Shown: positions 9,576 to 19,575, counted from the stretch's first letter. The stretch is 64,000 bases of DNA from CALODP01 sp942492055 (GCA_942492055.1 CALODP010000015.1:868001-932000); one strand, 5' to 3'. Translations and numbers: made by a program. The notes: generated by a model from the sequence alone, not told the origin.

Positions 9576-10820
9576 ATGAAAAAAGTTAATCTGTTTTTAA
9601 TAATAAGTTTAGCCTTCGGAGTGATAATGTGCACTAATAGTCCGGATGTAAGAATAATGAATGAAATAGCCGAAATTGAAAACGCTAATACTTCCGCTGA
9701 AGCAAATCTTCTGGCCGATAATTTTCTGAAACGCTTCGATAAAGAAGATTATCCTCTTTTTATTGATGATACTACACTCTTCTTTTTCTATAAAGGGGAA
9801 ACAGACAGTATCGGTATAATAGGGGATATGACAGATTGGACTACAATAACTCAGTTCAAAAAGGCCGGAAAGAGTAATCTCTTTTATCTTAAACAAAATT
9901 ACGAAGCAACAGCCCGTTTGGAATATTGGTTGATGTTCAAAAAAGATGGATTCCCGATTACGGATCCTCTTAATAAATATAAGATCCTAAATGGTTTCGG
10001 AGAGATCTCGGAAATCGCTATGCCCCGATATCAAAGACATAACTACTTCGAAGAATATCAATACGGCAAGAAGGGATCTTATGAGAAAATAATAGCTCAT
10101 TCCCTCGAATCAAAATATTTTGATTATTCTCATAATGTTCATGTCTATCTTCCTGAGAATTACGATAAATCTAAGAAATATAATACTCTTTATTTTCAGG
10201 ACGGAGCTGATTATATAGAATTTGCGTTGGTTCCTGTAATATTGAAAAAAATGGTGGAAGAAGGAAAAATTGATCCGGTTATTGCCGTATTTGTTACTCC
10301 TCCGAACAGACATCAGCCTAAATTCCCTAATAGAATGACTGAATACGGGTTAAACGATAATTACGTGAAATTTTTTACCGAAGAACTCGTAGAGTTTATC
10401 GATAAGAATTATTCCACTAATACAGATAAAGAATCAAGATTGGTTATCGGAGATTCATACGGTGGATTGATTTCCACTTATATAGCCTTTTCTCGTCCCG
10501 ATATCTTCGGAAAAGCTTATAGCCAGTCCGGATATCATTCCTTTAGAAACGATGAAATGATAGAAAAGATTAAAACAACACCAAAGAAAGATTTCCGTTT
10601 ATACATCGATAGCGGAACATATGAAAGAAACGTAGGTGCCTCATTCTTACCGAAAGATGAAACAGACTTCTTAATGGGAAATAGAAGAATGATAGAGGAA
10701 TTGAAAAAGAAAGATTATGATTTTCTCTATCACGAATATTTCGAAGGGCATACCTGGGGAAATTGGAGAAGACATTTAATCGATGGACTTGAATACTTTT
10801 TCGGTAAGGAGAATAAGTAA
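9576..10820 (+). CDS. Exported esterase (enterochelin-esterase/EsteraseD-like) with N-terminal CBM48-like domain
   Basis: A 414-residue protein. The N-terminal hydrophobic segment ends near a Cys (GVIMCTNS), so it is probably a lipoprotein. Residues about 60-135 resemble an early-set/CBM48-like beta domain (IGIIGDMTDW). The C-terminal two thirds is a putative-esterase alpha/beta hydrolase: HVYLPENYDKSKKY, then LVIGDSYGGL with the nucleophile Ser near residue 294, and FEGHTWGNWRRHL supplying the catalytic His. Related enzymes remove feruloyl or acetyl groups from polysaccharides or hydrolyse siderophore esters; in this locus a glycan de-esterase is the likelier role. I preferred ATG 9576, preceded by AGAGAG, to the TTG at 9552, which overlaps the previous gene. 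The stop overlaps the next ATG. Confidence 0.78.
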   Translation: MKKVNLFLIISLAFGVIMCTNSPDVRIMNEIAEIENANTSAEANLLADNFLKRFDKEDYPLFIDDTTLFFFYKGETDSIGIIGDMTDWTTITQFKKAGKSNLFYLKQNYEATARLEYWLMFKKDGFPITDPLNKYKILNGFGEISEIAMPRYQRHNYFEEYQYGKKGSYEKIIAHSLESKYFDYSHNVHVYLPENYDKSKKYNTLYFQDGADYIEFALVPVILKKMVEEGKIDPVIAVFVTPPNRHQPKFPNRMTEYGLNDNYVKFFTEELVEFIDKNYSTNTDKESRLVIGDSYGGLISTYIAFSRPDIFGKAYSQSGYHSFRNDEMIEKIKTTPKKDFRLYIDSGTYERNVGASFLPKDETDFLMGNRRMIEELKKKDYDFLYHEYFEGHTWGNWRRHLIDGLEYFFGKENK

Positions 10821-11713
10821 TGAGAATCGGTGTTGATTTCGGCGGAACAAATGTGAAGTTCGGAATTTTTGACGATAACGGCGAAACAGTCCGATTTGAA
10901 ACGGTAAAATTAGCGAAGTTGCAATCCGGAGGGAAACTACTCGCGGGATTGGTAAATAAAATGGAAGAGATTTCTGCGGGAAGTAATCTTTCCGCCGGCG
11001 GTTTTGCCATCAAAGGATTGGTAAATCGTGAAACCGGAGAATTAATGGGAGATGTTGGGGCAGCGGAAGAATTGAAAGGAATTAATATCAGAGAATATCT
11101 ATCCGAAAAATTCCTTATCCCTTTCGCGGTTGATAATGACGCCAGAGCCTACGCTTACGGGGAATATATCTTCGGCGCGGGAAAAGGAATGGATTCATTG
11201 GCGGTGGTAACCGTAGGAACCGGAATAGGATGCGCTGTTATTTATAACGGACAATTATACGGCACAAACAATCCCTTAAGTGGTGTGTTAGGTGGACATT
11301 TAAGTATCGATAGAAATGGTCCTTTGTGTCCCTGCGGAAATAAAGGATGCATGGAATACTATTGTTCCGCTTCCGCTTTTCAAAGAAAAGTAACAACCGA
11401 ATTCTCTTCTCTCGGCAAGAGTCCTAATCCGATGGAAATATTTTTTAATGAACTCGATAGTAATCAAAATTACCGTAACACTTTGAACGAGTATTGCGAG
11501 AATTTTAGCATCGGACTTACAAATATTATTCATGCTTACGGAGTTGAAAACATTATTCTCGGTGGTGGTTTGATGAAAAGCTCCGGAAAGATAATTCCCA
11601 TTATCAAAGAGAAGACAGACGAAAAAGCATGGACGGTTCCCCGGGGAAAAGTAAATATAATTCCCGCAATCCTGGGAGATAAAGCAGCTGCTATGGGAAT
11701 AGCATTTTTATAA
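10820..11713 (+). CDS. ROK-family sugar kinase
   Basis: A 297-residue cytosolic protein. It opens with the ATP-binding phosphate loop GVDFGGTNVKFGIF, has the catalytic-base motif VDNDARAYAYGE near residue 105 and VTVGTGIGCAV, then the ROK zinc site (GGHLSIDRNG and CPCGNKGCME near residues 157-180). Length and order match bacterial glucokinase/fructokinase-type ROK kinases. It most likely phosphorylates a hexose released by the neighbouring mannosidases, perhaps mannose; the exact sugar cannot be read from the sequence. It begins one base inside the esterase stop, and the isomerase-like gene follows after 36 bases, so all are probably co-transcribed. Confidence 0.85.
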   Translation: MRIGVDFGGTNVKFGIFDDNGETVRFETVKLAKLQSGGKLLAGLVNKMEEISAGSNLSAGGFAIKGLVNRETGELMGDVGAAEELKGINIREYLSEKFLIPFAVDNDARAYAYGEYIFGAGKGMDSLAVVTVGTGIGCAVIYNGQLYGTNNPLSGVLGGHLSIDRNGPLCPCGNKGCMEYYCSASAFQRKVTTEFSSLGKSPNPMEIFFNELDSNQNYRNTLNEYCENFSIGLTNIIHAYGVENIILGGGLMKSSGKIIPIIKEKTDEKAWTVPRGKVNIIPAILGDKAAAMGIAFL

Positions 11714-11749
11714 GATTATTTAACGAATAGAAAATATATAGAGGAATTG

Positions 11750-13594
11750 ATGAGCAATAGTATCGAAATCAGCCCGTTTAGCGCCCCTTTGCCGGAAGGG
11801 GTGAAAGAATATCCTAAAGGTTTATATGAAAAGTTTCCGGCTTTTGAAATAGAGAAAGGGAAAATATCTGCCGGATACGATAATTTGGCGAACACTATTT
11901 CCGGTAAAATAGATTCCGGTTTGCGTGTATTGGTAATCGATGGATATCATGGTGTTAATTGGGAATTATTTACCGAACAATTAAAAGCAAGACTACAAGA
12001 TGACACAGGTAAGATTAACTGGATTAATTTCAACGAATGTCAAAAAGAGGAAGAGAAAATTCTAAAAGAGATTGCTCCTTTCCTCGGCGGAGACGATAGA
12101 ATTTTCGGAAGCCATTATCCATTCGGCCCGGAAGTCTTTTTCGATACTGAGAAAGTTGCCAAAGTAAGAATTGAGGCATCCGTTAAAAGATCCGACAAAG
12201 CAGGAGAATTGACAATTATCTACGGCGATTGTTCTTCAATTGTAGAATTATGGGACGAACTTTGGTATTTGGATATCTCTAAAGATAAAATCCAGGAAAA
12301 GTTTCGTGAAGGGAAATTGAAAAATATCGCTAATCATACAGCCAATTTCGAGGAATTTTATAAAAGATCATATTTCGTGGAATGGCCTGCTTTTAATAGA
12401 TTGAAAAAAAGATTACTTCCTGAAATAAATCTCTTTGTAGATATGATTAACGAAGAAACTCCTTCGTACATGGAAGGTAACGAATTTCGTGAGGCATTGA
12501 ATAATCTATCGGAAAATCCCTTCCGTGTAAGACCATGGTTCTTCCCAGGTCCTTGGGGAGGACAATATATGAAAGGGCATATGGATCTCGATAAGGATAA
12601 TCCTAATATAGCTTGGTCTTTCGAACTTATTGTTCCCGAAAACGGATTATTGTTCGAAAGCGGGGATAACAGACTGGAATGCTCATTCGATTGCGCAATG
12701 TTCGCGAATAACGAAAATATTCTCGGTAAAAACGCCGCTAAGCAATTTAAATACGAATGGCCTATCAGATTCGACTATCTCGATACTATTGACGGCGGTA
12801 ATTTGTCTACACAGGTGCATCCTCGCCCTGATTATATAAAGAAGGAATTCGGAGAGACTTACACACAGGACGAAACATATTACATCGTTAACGCGAAGAA
12901 AGACGCCAAAGTTTACCTCGGTTTAACCGAAGAGTGTGATTTGGACGAATTCAAAAGGACACTCGAAAAATCGGTCGAAGAAGAGAAAGAAATAGATATA
13001 GAAAAGTTTGTAAATCATGAAACCGCAAAACCACATGATTTATTCCTTATTCCTAACGGAACTGTCCATTGCTCCGGATCGGGGAATATGGTACTCGAGA
13101 TATCGGCAACTCCTTATATTTTTACTTTTAAGATATACGATTATCTCCGCAGAGATCTCGAAGGGAAATTAAGACCTATTAATATAGAACGTGGCTTCAA
13201 AAATATTCGTCCCGAAAGACGCGGAGACTGGGTAAAAGATAATTTGGTCGCTAAACCGAAATTACTGGAGCAGGGTAGTGACTGGAAATTATTCGAGCTT
13301 TATAACGCTCCTTATACTTTCTATAATATCGAAAGAGTGGAATTCGATTCCGAATATGAATTTGATCTGGATGATAAAGCCTATACGGTTAATTTGGTCG
13401 AAGGAGAAAAGGTCGAAGTAATTTCCGAGAGTGGCAGAAGTACTAATCTCTCTTATATAGAAACTATGCTTATACCGGCCGCTGCGAAAAAAATTAAGCT
13501 GATAAATAAGGGAAATACTCCTTGTAAGATGGTGTTGGTATACGTTAGAAAAGAGATAGGAAATAAAGAGCCCGTAAACAATCCATTAAGTTAA
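11750..13594 (+). CDS. Mannose-6-phosphate isomerase-like protein with degenerate kinase-like N-terminus
   Basis: A 614-residue protein. The C-terminal half is a cupin type I phosphomannose isomerase-like unit: STQVHPRPDYIKKEFG (metal His), DETYYIV (metal Glu) and HDLFLIPNGTVHCSG (last metal His), all in family order. Residues about 60-250 resemble a P-loop uridine-kinase-type domain: the first strand VLVIDGYHG sits where a Walker A loop should be, but the GxGK(S/T) residues are replaced, so it is probably not a functional kinase. It should interconvert mannose- and fructose-6-phosphate, fitting the ROK kinase before it. ATG 11750 has GAGGA five bases upstream; the adjacent TTG 11747 is too close. 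MalK-like gene follows after 13 bases. Confidence 0.72.
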   Translation: MSNSIEISPFSAPLPEGVKEYPKGLYEKFPAFEIEKGKISAGYDNLANTISGKIDSGLRVLVIDGYHGVNWELFTEQLKARLQDDTGKINWINFNECQKEEEKILKEIAPFLGGDDRIFGSHYPFGPEVFFDTEKVAKVRIEASVKRSDKAGELTIIYGDCSSIVELWDELWYLDISKDKIQEKFREGKLKNIANHTANFEEFYKRSYFVEWPAFNRLKKRLLPEINLFVDMINEETPSYMEGNEFREALNNLSENPFRVRPWFFPGPWGGQYMKGHMDLDKDNPNIAWSFELIVPENGLLFESGDNRLECSFDCAMFANNENILGKNAAKQFKYEWPIRFDYLDTIDGGNLSTQVHPRPDYIKKEFGETYTQDETYYIVNAKKDAKVYLGLTEECDLDEFKRTLEKSVEEEKEIDIEKFVNHETAKPHDLFLIPNGTVHCSGSGNMVLEISATPYIFTFKIYDYLRRDLEGKLRPINIERGFKNIRPERRGDWVKDNLVAKPKLLEQGSDWKLFELYNAPYTFYNIERVEFDSEYEFDLDDKAYTVNLVEGEKVEVISESGRSTNLSYIETMLIPAAAKKIKLINKGNTPCKMVLVYVRKEIGNKEPVNNPLS

Positions 13595-13607
13595 ATCCGG
13601 AAAAATA

Positions 13608-14675
13608 ATGGCTGAAATTGTATTAAAAAATATAGATAAATCATACGACGGAAATAATAAAGTTGTTTCCGATTTCAACCTGGAAATACATGATAAAGAG
13701 TTTATCGTATTTGTAGGCCCTTCGGGGTGTGGTAAAACCACAACATTACGAATGATTGCCGGTTTGGAAGAAATTACCTCCGGAGAAATTAAAATTGATG
13801 AGAAGATCGTTAATGATGTTCCTCCGAAGAATCGCGATATTGCTATGGTTTTCCAAAACTATGCGTTATATCCTCACATGTCCGTTTACGAAAATATGGC
13901 CTTCGGATTAAAGCTGAGGAAATTCGAAAAATCCGAAATCGATGAAAGAGTCAATCTGGCTGCCGGAATATTAGGATTAACCGATCTGCTCGATAGAAAG
14001 CCGAAAGAATTATCCGGCGGACAAAAACAAAGAGTGGCTGTAGGGAGAGCTATAGTCAGAAAGCCGAAAGTCTTTTTATTTGACGAACCTTTGAGTAATC
14101 TCGACGCTAAACTCCGTGTACAAATGAGAACGGAAATATCTAAGCTTCATAAGGAATTGGGCGCCACTATGATTTATGTTACGCACGATCAAACCGAAGC
14201 TATGACTATGGCCGACAGAATTGTTATTATGAAGGATGGAATCATTCAGCAAATCGATACACCGATGAATCTTTATAATAATCCCGCGAATAAATTCGTG
14301 GGTGGTTTTATCGGTAGCCCGGCAATGAATTTCATCGAAGCCGAAGTTGTCTCTACCAAAAGTGTTTCCGTTAAGGATATCCCTATGGAGCTCCCCGATA
14401 AGTTCGAAAAGGTTCTTGAAGAAAGAATTGGGAAAAAAATTACAATCGGAGTCAGACCGGAAGATATTAATCCTTCCGATAAAGGAATTTCGGTTGATAT
14501 AGATCTCGTTGAGCCTTTGGGGAACGAATCCTTATTATATCTTTCGATGAACGGATTTAAGCTAATTGCAAGAGATACTAACGGAATAGATTTTTCCGCG
14601 ATCGAAAAAATATTTGTTGAATTCGATTATGAGAAAATTCATCTGTTCGATTTCGAAACTGGTAGTAAATTATAG
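13608..14675 (+). CDS. MalK/UgpC-type ABC transporter ATP-binding protein
   Basis: A 355-residue cytosolic ATPase. It shows Walker A GPSGCGKTT (residues about 37-45), Q-loop VFQNYALYPHM, signature LSGGQKQRVAVGRA (about 135), Walker B VFLFDEPLSNLDAK, and the H-loop YVTHDQTEAMT. A C-terminal TOBE/OB region follows (IGVRPEDINPSD). This is the arrangement of carbohydrate-importer ATPases (MalK, UgpC, MsmK), which can serve several permeases. No permease or sugar-binding protein gene lies in the window, so partners must be elsewhere. The next gene, a cytosolic mannosidase, begins nine bases downstream with a GAGGTGAGGA ribosome site. Confidence 0.9.
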   Translation: MAEIVLKNIDKSYDGNNKVVSDFNLEIHDKEFIVFVGPSGCGKTTTLRMIAGLEEITSGEIKIDEKIVNDVPPKNRDIAMVFQNYALYPHMSVYENMAFGLKLRKFEKSEIDERVNLAAGILGLTDLLDRKPKELSGGQKQRVAVGRAIVRKPKVFLFDEPLSNLDAKLRVQMRTEISKLHKELGATMIYVTHDQTEAMTMADRIVIMKDGIIQQIDTPMNLYNNPANKFVGGFIGSPAMNFIEAEVVSTKSVSVKDIPMELPDKFEKVLEERIGKKITIGVRPEDINPSDKGISVDIDLVEPLGNESLLYLSMNGFKLIARDTNGIDFSAIEKIFVEFDYEKIHLFDFETGSKL

Positions 14676-14684
14676 AGGTGAGGA

Positions 14685-17333
14685 ATGGATATTAAAGAAA
14701 TATTGGTAATGCACCATAGCCATTTGGATGTTGGATATACCCATACGCAACCGATAATTTGGGAGATGCAAAGAGAATTCATCGATCATGCTCTTGAAAT
14801 GTTGGAGGAAACTAAGGATTACCCGATAGAAGCCAGACCCAAATGGACGATTGAAGTTACAGCGCAGATATTAAAGTGGCTCGAAACCGCTTCTCCGGAA
14901 AAGAAAGAAATAATGAAAAAATTTATTTCGGAAGGGAGGATAGGAATCTCCGGAATGGAATATAACACGACTCCTCTTTGCAATCCGGAACAATTAATAA
15001 AACAATTGGAACCGATCAAAAATCTACGCCAAGAATTTGATGTAGATATTAAGACTGTTAATCAACATGATGTAACCGGAATCCCATGGACAGCTGTAGA
15101 TATCTTCGCGGATGCCGGTATAGAACTCTTAATTATGGCAGTTAATATACATCTCGGCGGTCCCTTAGAGAATAGGCCTAATATCTTCAGATGGAAAGGT
15201 CCTTCGGGCAAAGAGATTTATGTGATGAACGGAAATCATTATACCATGTTCGATCAATTATTATATACATGGGAAAATAGTGTCGATAGGATGAAAGAAG
15301 GATTGGATATATATCTGGAACATCTTAAGACAAAAGAATATAAGGAAGACTTCCTTTATTTAACAACAGCAGCTGCTCCTGTTTGTTGGGATAATTCTCC
15401 TCCCTCCACAGACGTTGCAAAATTGATAGATGAATGGAATAATAAATTCAAAACTCCTTTGATCAGATATATTACGCCGAATGAGTTACTTAAGAAAATT
15501 AAAGAAAAACCATTGGAAGAATATCCGGTTTTCGAAGGAGACTGGACCGATTATTGGAATTTCGGGGCGGCAAGTACTCCTCTGGAAACCAAAGTAAATA
15601 TAGAGACCAAAGGGAAAATATATACCGCCGAATATCTGGAAGCGTTCGGAAACAAAAAAGATAATCACTTCGAAAGACTTAATAAGATTGTTTGGGATAA
15701 TCTGAACCTCTTCGACGAACATACCTGGGGATCTTTTAATTCCTTGCAGAGAGATCTTATTTATACTAAAACTCAGGCTAATATTAAAGATAACTATGCT
15801 TATGTAGGAAATGAAACCGCAGAGTATCTTTTAATAGATCAACTGGAGAATGTTACTAATAATCCGAAGGATTGCGAATCGCAAGATGGTATTTATGTCA
15901 TAAACCCGACAGATACCGAAAGAACCGAATATATCGGGATTCCCGACTGGTGGAAAATGGAAGGGAAGAGATTAAGAACTTCACGCTTCGGATGGCAAAC
16001 CAGATACGAACAACCACAATCGGCGCCGAAATATGGCCCCGTAAAATTGCTCCCTTTCGAGGAAAAGTATATTCCTTTCGAAAATCTTCCGGAATGTAAA
16101 TTAAATACCCGCGTTTCCGAAGGAGAGATTGCTAAGGAATCGGAAGGAAGACATTTGAATGTTTTGGAAATAAAAACGGAAAAAGAGGTAATCAAATTCA
16201 TCGAATCGGAATGGTACAAAATTGAATTCGATCCGAAGAATTGCAGAATTCTTTCTCTGATTGATAAGAAAAGGGATGAGAATATTCTCGACGAAAATAG
16301 TGATTACACATTCTTCCAATATGTAAGAGAAAGAACAGATCCGTTACATAATAATAACCGTCGCGCATATTACGCGAGAAAACTGGAAAAAGAACAGTTT
16401 GATATTTCATGCTGGAATACCGATTGGAAAAAGAAAATCGAAACAGCCGAACAACCTTTGGGATACAAAATAGATAAGGTTGCAGAAGGGATCAGATTAA
16501 CTTTGAAATTCTCCGCTCCCGGGGTAAAGTCCCTCGAACAGGAAATTACTCTGCTAGGAGATTCTCCTATGATCTCTTTGAAAGCAAAGATAGATAAAGA
16601 AGATATAGAAACGCCCGAATCAATTTATTTCGCGTTTCCGATAAAACTAAAGAGTAACTGGAATGCTTGCTTCGATACTGCCGGTGTTCCTACATTATTA
16701 GATAATGAACAACTTCATGGCTCAAGTAAAGATTGGATAACATCCGAAGCGTTTGTTTCGGTATATGATGAGGATAAGGGAATCACATTGTTCACATCGG
16801 AAGCTCCGATGGCGCAAATAGGTGATTTTAATTTTGGAAAGAGAAGTGAGAATATTAAGCGCGATGAAAACCCGTTATTGTTGGCTTGGCCTATGAATAA
16901 TTACTGGGATACAAACTTCCGTTCTTCACAGCCGGGATTTGTAGAAATAAAGTATTTCCTTACTACCTTCGAAAATTATAATCCCGATTCTACGAAAAAG
17001 ATTGCGGATTCCCTCAAAATCCCCGTACAAACACATCCCGCCATGTTTTTTGATAAGGCAATATCCAAACAACGCATTTCAATTAATGGAACCGCGCCGC
17101 ATATCTTTTCGGTGAAAAAGGATTTATTATCCGGCGATGTCCTTATAAAGTATATTTCTTACGCTAAAGGGAATAGTACTTTCTCTATTACATTCCCTGA
17201 GAATATTATACTCGAAGGATACAAAGAAGATAGCTTTGGAAATAATAAGGAAAAACAGGTTGTCAGCAATAATAATATGACAATCGGAACATACTATCGG
17301 GAATTAGCCGTAATACGCGTGAAACTCGATTAA
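14685..17333 (+). CDS. Cytosolic GH38-type alpha-mannosidase-like glycosidase
   Basis: An 882-residue protein with no signal peptide. The GH38 barrel begins at once with HHSHLDVGYTHTQ (residues about 10-22), whose His/Asp pair are the expected zinc ligands. TVNQHDVTGIPW near residue 127 places Asp at the nucleophile position. The pattern continues with WTDYWNFG and EHTWG (near residues 285 and 345). The C-terminal half is beta-rich as in GH38 enzymes. It is a distant relative of the exported enzyme at 4208 and, lacking a signal, should act on imported oligosaccharides. It is the last gene of the locus and is followed by a strong terminator. Confidence 0.82.
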   Translation: MDIKEILVMHHSHLDVGYTHTQPIIWEMQREFIDHALEMLEETKDYPIEARPKWTIEVTAQILKWLETASPEKKEIMKKFISEGRIGISGMEYNTTPLCNPEQLIKQLEPIKNLRQEFDVDIKTVNQHDVTGIPWTAVDIFADAGIELLIMAVNIHLGGPLENRPNIFRWKGPSGKEIYVMNGNHYTMFDQLLYTWENSVDRMKEGLDIYLEHLKTKEYKEDFLYLTTAAAPVCWDNSPPSTDVAKLIDEWNNKFKTPLIRYITPNELLKKIKEKPLEEYPVFEGDWTDYWNFGAASTPLETKVNIETKGKIYTAEYLEAFGNKKDNHFERLNKIVWDNLNLFDEHTWGSFNSLQRDLIYTKTQANIKDNYAYVGNETAEYLLIDQLENVTNNPKDCESQDGIYVINPTDTERTEYIGIPDWWKMEGKRLRTSRFGWQTRYEQPQSAPKYGPVKLLPFEEKYIPFENLPECKLNTRVSEGEIAKESEGRHLNVLEIKTEKEVIKFIESEWYKIEFDPKNCRILSLIDKKRDENILDENSDYTFFQYVRERTDPLHNNNRRAYYARKLEKEQFDISCWNTDWKKKIETAEQPLGYKIDKVAEGIRLTLKFSAPGVKSLEQEITLLGDSPMISLKAKIDKEDIETPESIYFAFPIKLKSNWNACFDTAGVPTLLDNEQLHGSSKDWITSEAFVSVYDEDKGITLFTSEAPMAQIGDFNFGKRSENIKRDENPLLLAWPMNNYWDTNFRSSQPGFVEIKYFLTTFENYNPDSTKKIADSLKIPVQTHPAMFFDKAISKQRISINGTAPHIFSVKKDLLSGDVLIKYISYAKGNSTFSITFPENIILEGYKEDSFGNNKEKQVVSNNNMTIGTYYRELAVIRVKLD

Positions 17334-17354
17334 GTTACTATTACTACTTCGCAT

Positions 17355-17398
17355 AAAAGGCCTCCGGAGTTTATGGAATTCCGGAGGCTTTTCTTTTT
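17355..17398 (+). terminator. Rho-independent terminator of the glycan locus
   Basis: The stem CCTCCGGA / TCCGGAGG (17361-17368 with 17380-17387), extended by AAAAG/CTTTT with one bulged G, has an 11-base loop and is followed by TTTTCTTTTT. It lies 22 bases after the mannosidase stop. Confidence 0.9.
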
Positions 17399-17487
17399 GT
17401 AATTAACCACCCTTATCCCTTTATTAAAATTCATTTAATTCATATTATTGCAGAGTAGTTTTTATTTTACATCATCAGGGAAGTTAA

Positions 17488-19575
17488 ATGAAAAAAATTT
17501 TATTACTAATCTTGGTTGCGATCATGATTGTAGCGTGCGGAGAAAAAAATCCGTTATTAAACGATTTCGGAACTCCTTTTGAAACTCCGGATTTCTCGAA
17601 AATCAAAAAAGAGCATTATTTGCCTGCTTATGAGAAAGCAATTGAAAAACATAACGCGGAAATTAATGCCATCTTGAGCTCCAAAGAAGAGCCTACATTT
17701 AATAATACGATTATTCCTTTGGAAGAAAGCGGAATTTTGTTAGCCAAAGTTGAAGGAATTTTCGGAAATCTCTATAGCGCCGACGGTGACGAAGAAATGA
17801 GAGCTATAGCGGATAAAGTTTTCCCAATGATTTCCAAACATTCCGATGACATTAATCTTAATCCCGAATTGTTCGCTAGAGTTAAATCTGTATATGAAAA
17901 TCAGGATAAGTTCGGATTAACTGATATCCAAAAAAGATTGTTGGAAAAATATTACAAAGGATTTGTACGTGGCGGAGCAAATCTTTCTGCCGAAGCAAAA
18001 GATGAATATAGAAAGATCAATGACGAATTGACAATCTTGACTAAAAAATTTGGCGATAACGTTTTGAATGAAGTTAATTCTTTCAAATTGGTTATCGATA
18101 AGAAAGAAGACCTCGAAGGCTTAACTGAAGGAGCGATAAGCGCCGCTGCGGAAACCGCGGAAAAAGAAGGACAAAAAGGGAAATGGATTTTTACAATTTC
18201 CAAACCTTCCTTAATTCCATTTTTACAGAACTCCGCTAAAAGAGAATTAAGAGAAAAAATGTACAATGCCTACATAAATCAAGGAAATAATAACGATCAA
18301 AACGACAATAAGAAGATATTGTCTAAAATAGCTGCATTAAGAGTTAAGAAAGCTAATTTACTCGGATATAAATCTTTTGCCGATTTCGTACTCGAAGAAA
18401 GAATGGCTAAAACTTCTGATAACGTTTTTGAACTATTGCTAAAACTCTGGAAGCCAGCTTTGGAAAGAGCAAAGGCCGAAAGAGCCGAAATGCAAAAGAT
18501 GATCAATAATGAAGGGGATAAATTCCAATTAGCCGGAGGGGACTGGTTCTATTATGCCGAAAAGGTTAAAAAAGCCAAATATGATCTCGATGAAGAGATG
18601 CTACGTCCTTATTTCGAGCTGAATAATGTAAGAGAAGGCGCTTTTGCTGTTGCATCCAAATTATATGGAATTAAGTTCAAAGAAAGAAAAGATATTCCGG
18701 TATATCATCCTGATGTAAAAGTTTTCGAAGTTTTGGAGAATGATGATTCCCATATAGGAATATTATATGTCGATTATTTCCCGAGAGCCACCAAAAGAGG
18801 GGGAGCTTGGATGAATTCTTATAGAAAACAAGCAATTGTCGGCGGAAAAAATATTTCTCCGATTATCTGCAATGTATGTAACTTCTCGAAACCTACAGGT
18901 GATAAACCTGCCCTATTGAGTTTTGACGAAGTTCAAACACTCTTCCATGAATTTGGACACGCGTTACACGGATTATTGTCAAAATGTGAATATAATACAT
19001 TATCGGGAACCGCTGTTACAAGAGATTTTGTCGAACTACCTTCGCAAATCATGGAAAACTGGGCGGGAGAACCTGAAGTAATGAAAATGTACGCTAAACA
19101 TTACAAAACCGGTGAAATCATTCCCGATGAATTAATTGAGAAGCTTGAAAAAGCCGGCCATTTCAATCAAGGTTTTAGAACCGTAGAATACTTAGCCGCT
19201 TCCTTTTTGGATATGTACTGGCACTCATTGGAAGATGCGAAAGAATTAGACGCCGCAGCCTTCGAAAAAGAAAAGATGGACGAATTAGGACTTATTGATG
19301 AAATAGTTTCCAGATACAAAAGCCCTTATTTCCGTCATGTATTCTCAGGTGGATATTCTGCCGGATATTATAGCTACATCTGGGCTGAAGTTTTGGATGC
19401 CGACGCTTTCGAGGCATTTAAGGAAAATGGATTATTCGACCAAAAGACAGCTACAGCCTTCAGAGAAAATGTTCTTTCGAAAGGGGGAACCGAAGAAGCT
19501 ATGGAATTATATATAAAATTCCGTGGAAAAGAACCGGGTGTCGAACCCCTCTTGAAAAGAAGAGGTTTGAAATAG
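17488..19575 (+). CDS. dcp: M3-family metallopeptidase (peptidyl-dipeptidase Dcp-like), lipoprotein
   Basis: A 695-residue zinc peptidase. The signal peptide ends in a lipobox (MIVAC), so it is probably anchored in the periplasm. The catalytic motif FHEFGHALHG lies near residue 487; the third zinc ligand is the Glu of the later ELPSQIMENW stretch. The N-terminal phrase FETPDFSKIKKEHYLPAY and the C-terminal SGGYSAGYYSYIWAEVLD match Dcp/oligopeptidase A proteins in order and length. Such enzymes release dipeptides from the C-terminus of oligopeptides. The gene stands alone: a terminator precedes it by about 90 bases and another follows it. Confidence 0.93.
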   Translation: MKKILLLILVAIMIVACGEKNPLLNDFGTPFETPDFSKIKKEHYLPAYEKAIEKHNAEINAILSSKEEPTFNNTIIPLEESGILLAKVEGIFGNLYSADGDEEMRAIADKVFPMISKHSDDINLNPELFARVKSVYENQDKFGLTDIQKRLLEKYYKGFVRGGANLSAEAKDEYRKINDELTILTKKFGDNVLNEVNSFKLVIDKKEDLEGLTEGAISAAAETAEKEGQKGKWIFTISKPSLIPFLQNSAKRELREKMYNAYINQGNNNDQNDNKKILSKIAALRVKKANLLGYKSFADFVLEERMAKTSDNVFELLLKLWKPALERAKAERAEMQKMINNEGDKFQLAGGDWFYYAEKVKKAKYDLDEEMLRPYFELNNVREGAFAVASKLYGIKFKERKDIPVYHPDVKVFEVLENDDSHIGILYVDYFPRATKRGGAWMNSYRKQAIVGGKNISPIICNVCNFSKPTGDKPALLSFDEVQTLFHEFGHALHGLLSKCEYNTLSGTAVTRDFVELPSQIMENWAGEPEVMKMYAKHYKTGEIIPDELIEKLEKAGHFNQGFRTVEYLAASFLDMYWHSLEDAKELDAAAFEKEKMDELGLIDEIVSRYKSPYFRHVFSGGYSAGYYSYIWAEVLDADAFEAFKENGLFDQKTATAFRENVLSKGGTEEAMELYIKFRGKEPGVEPLLKRRGLK

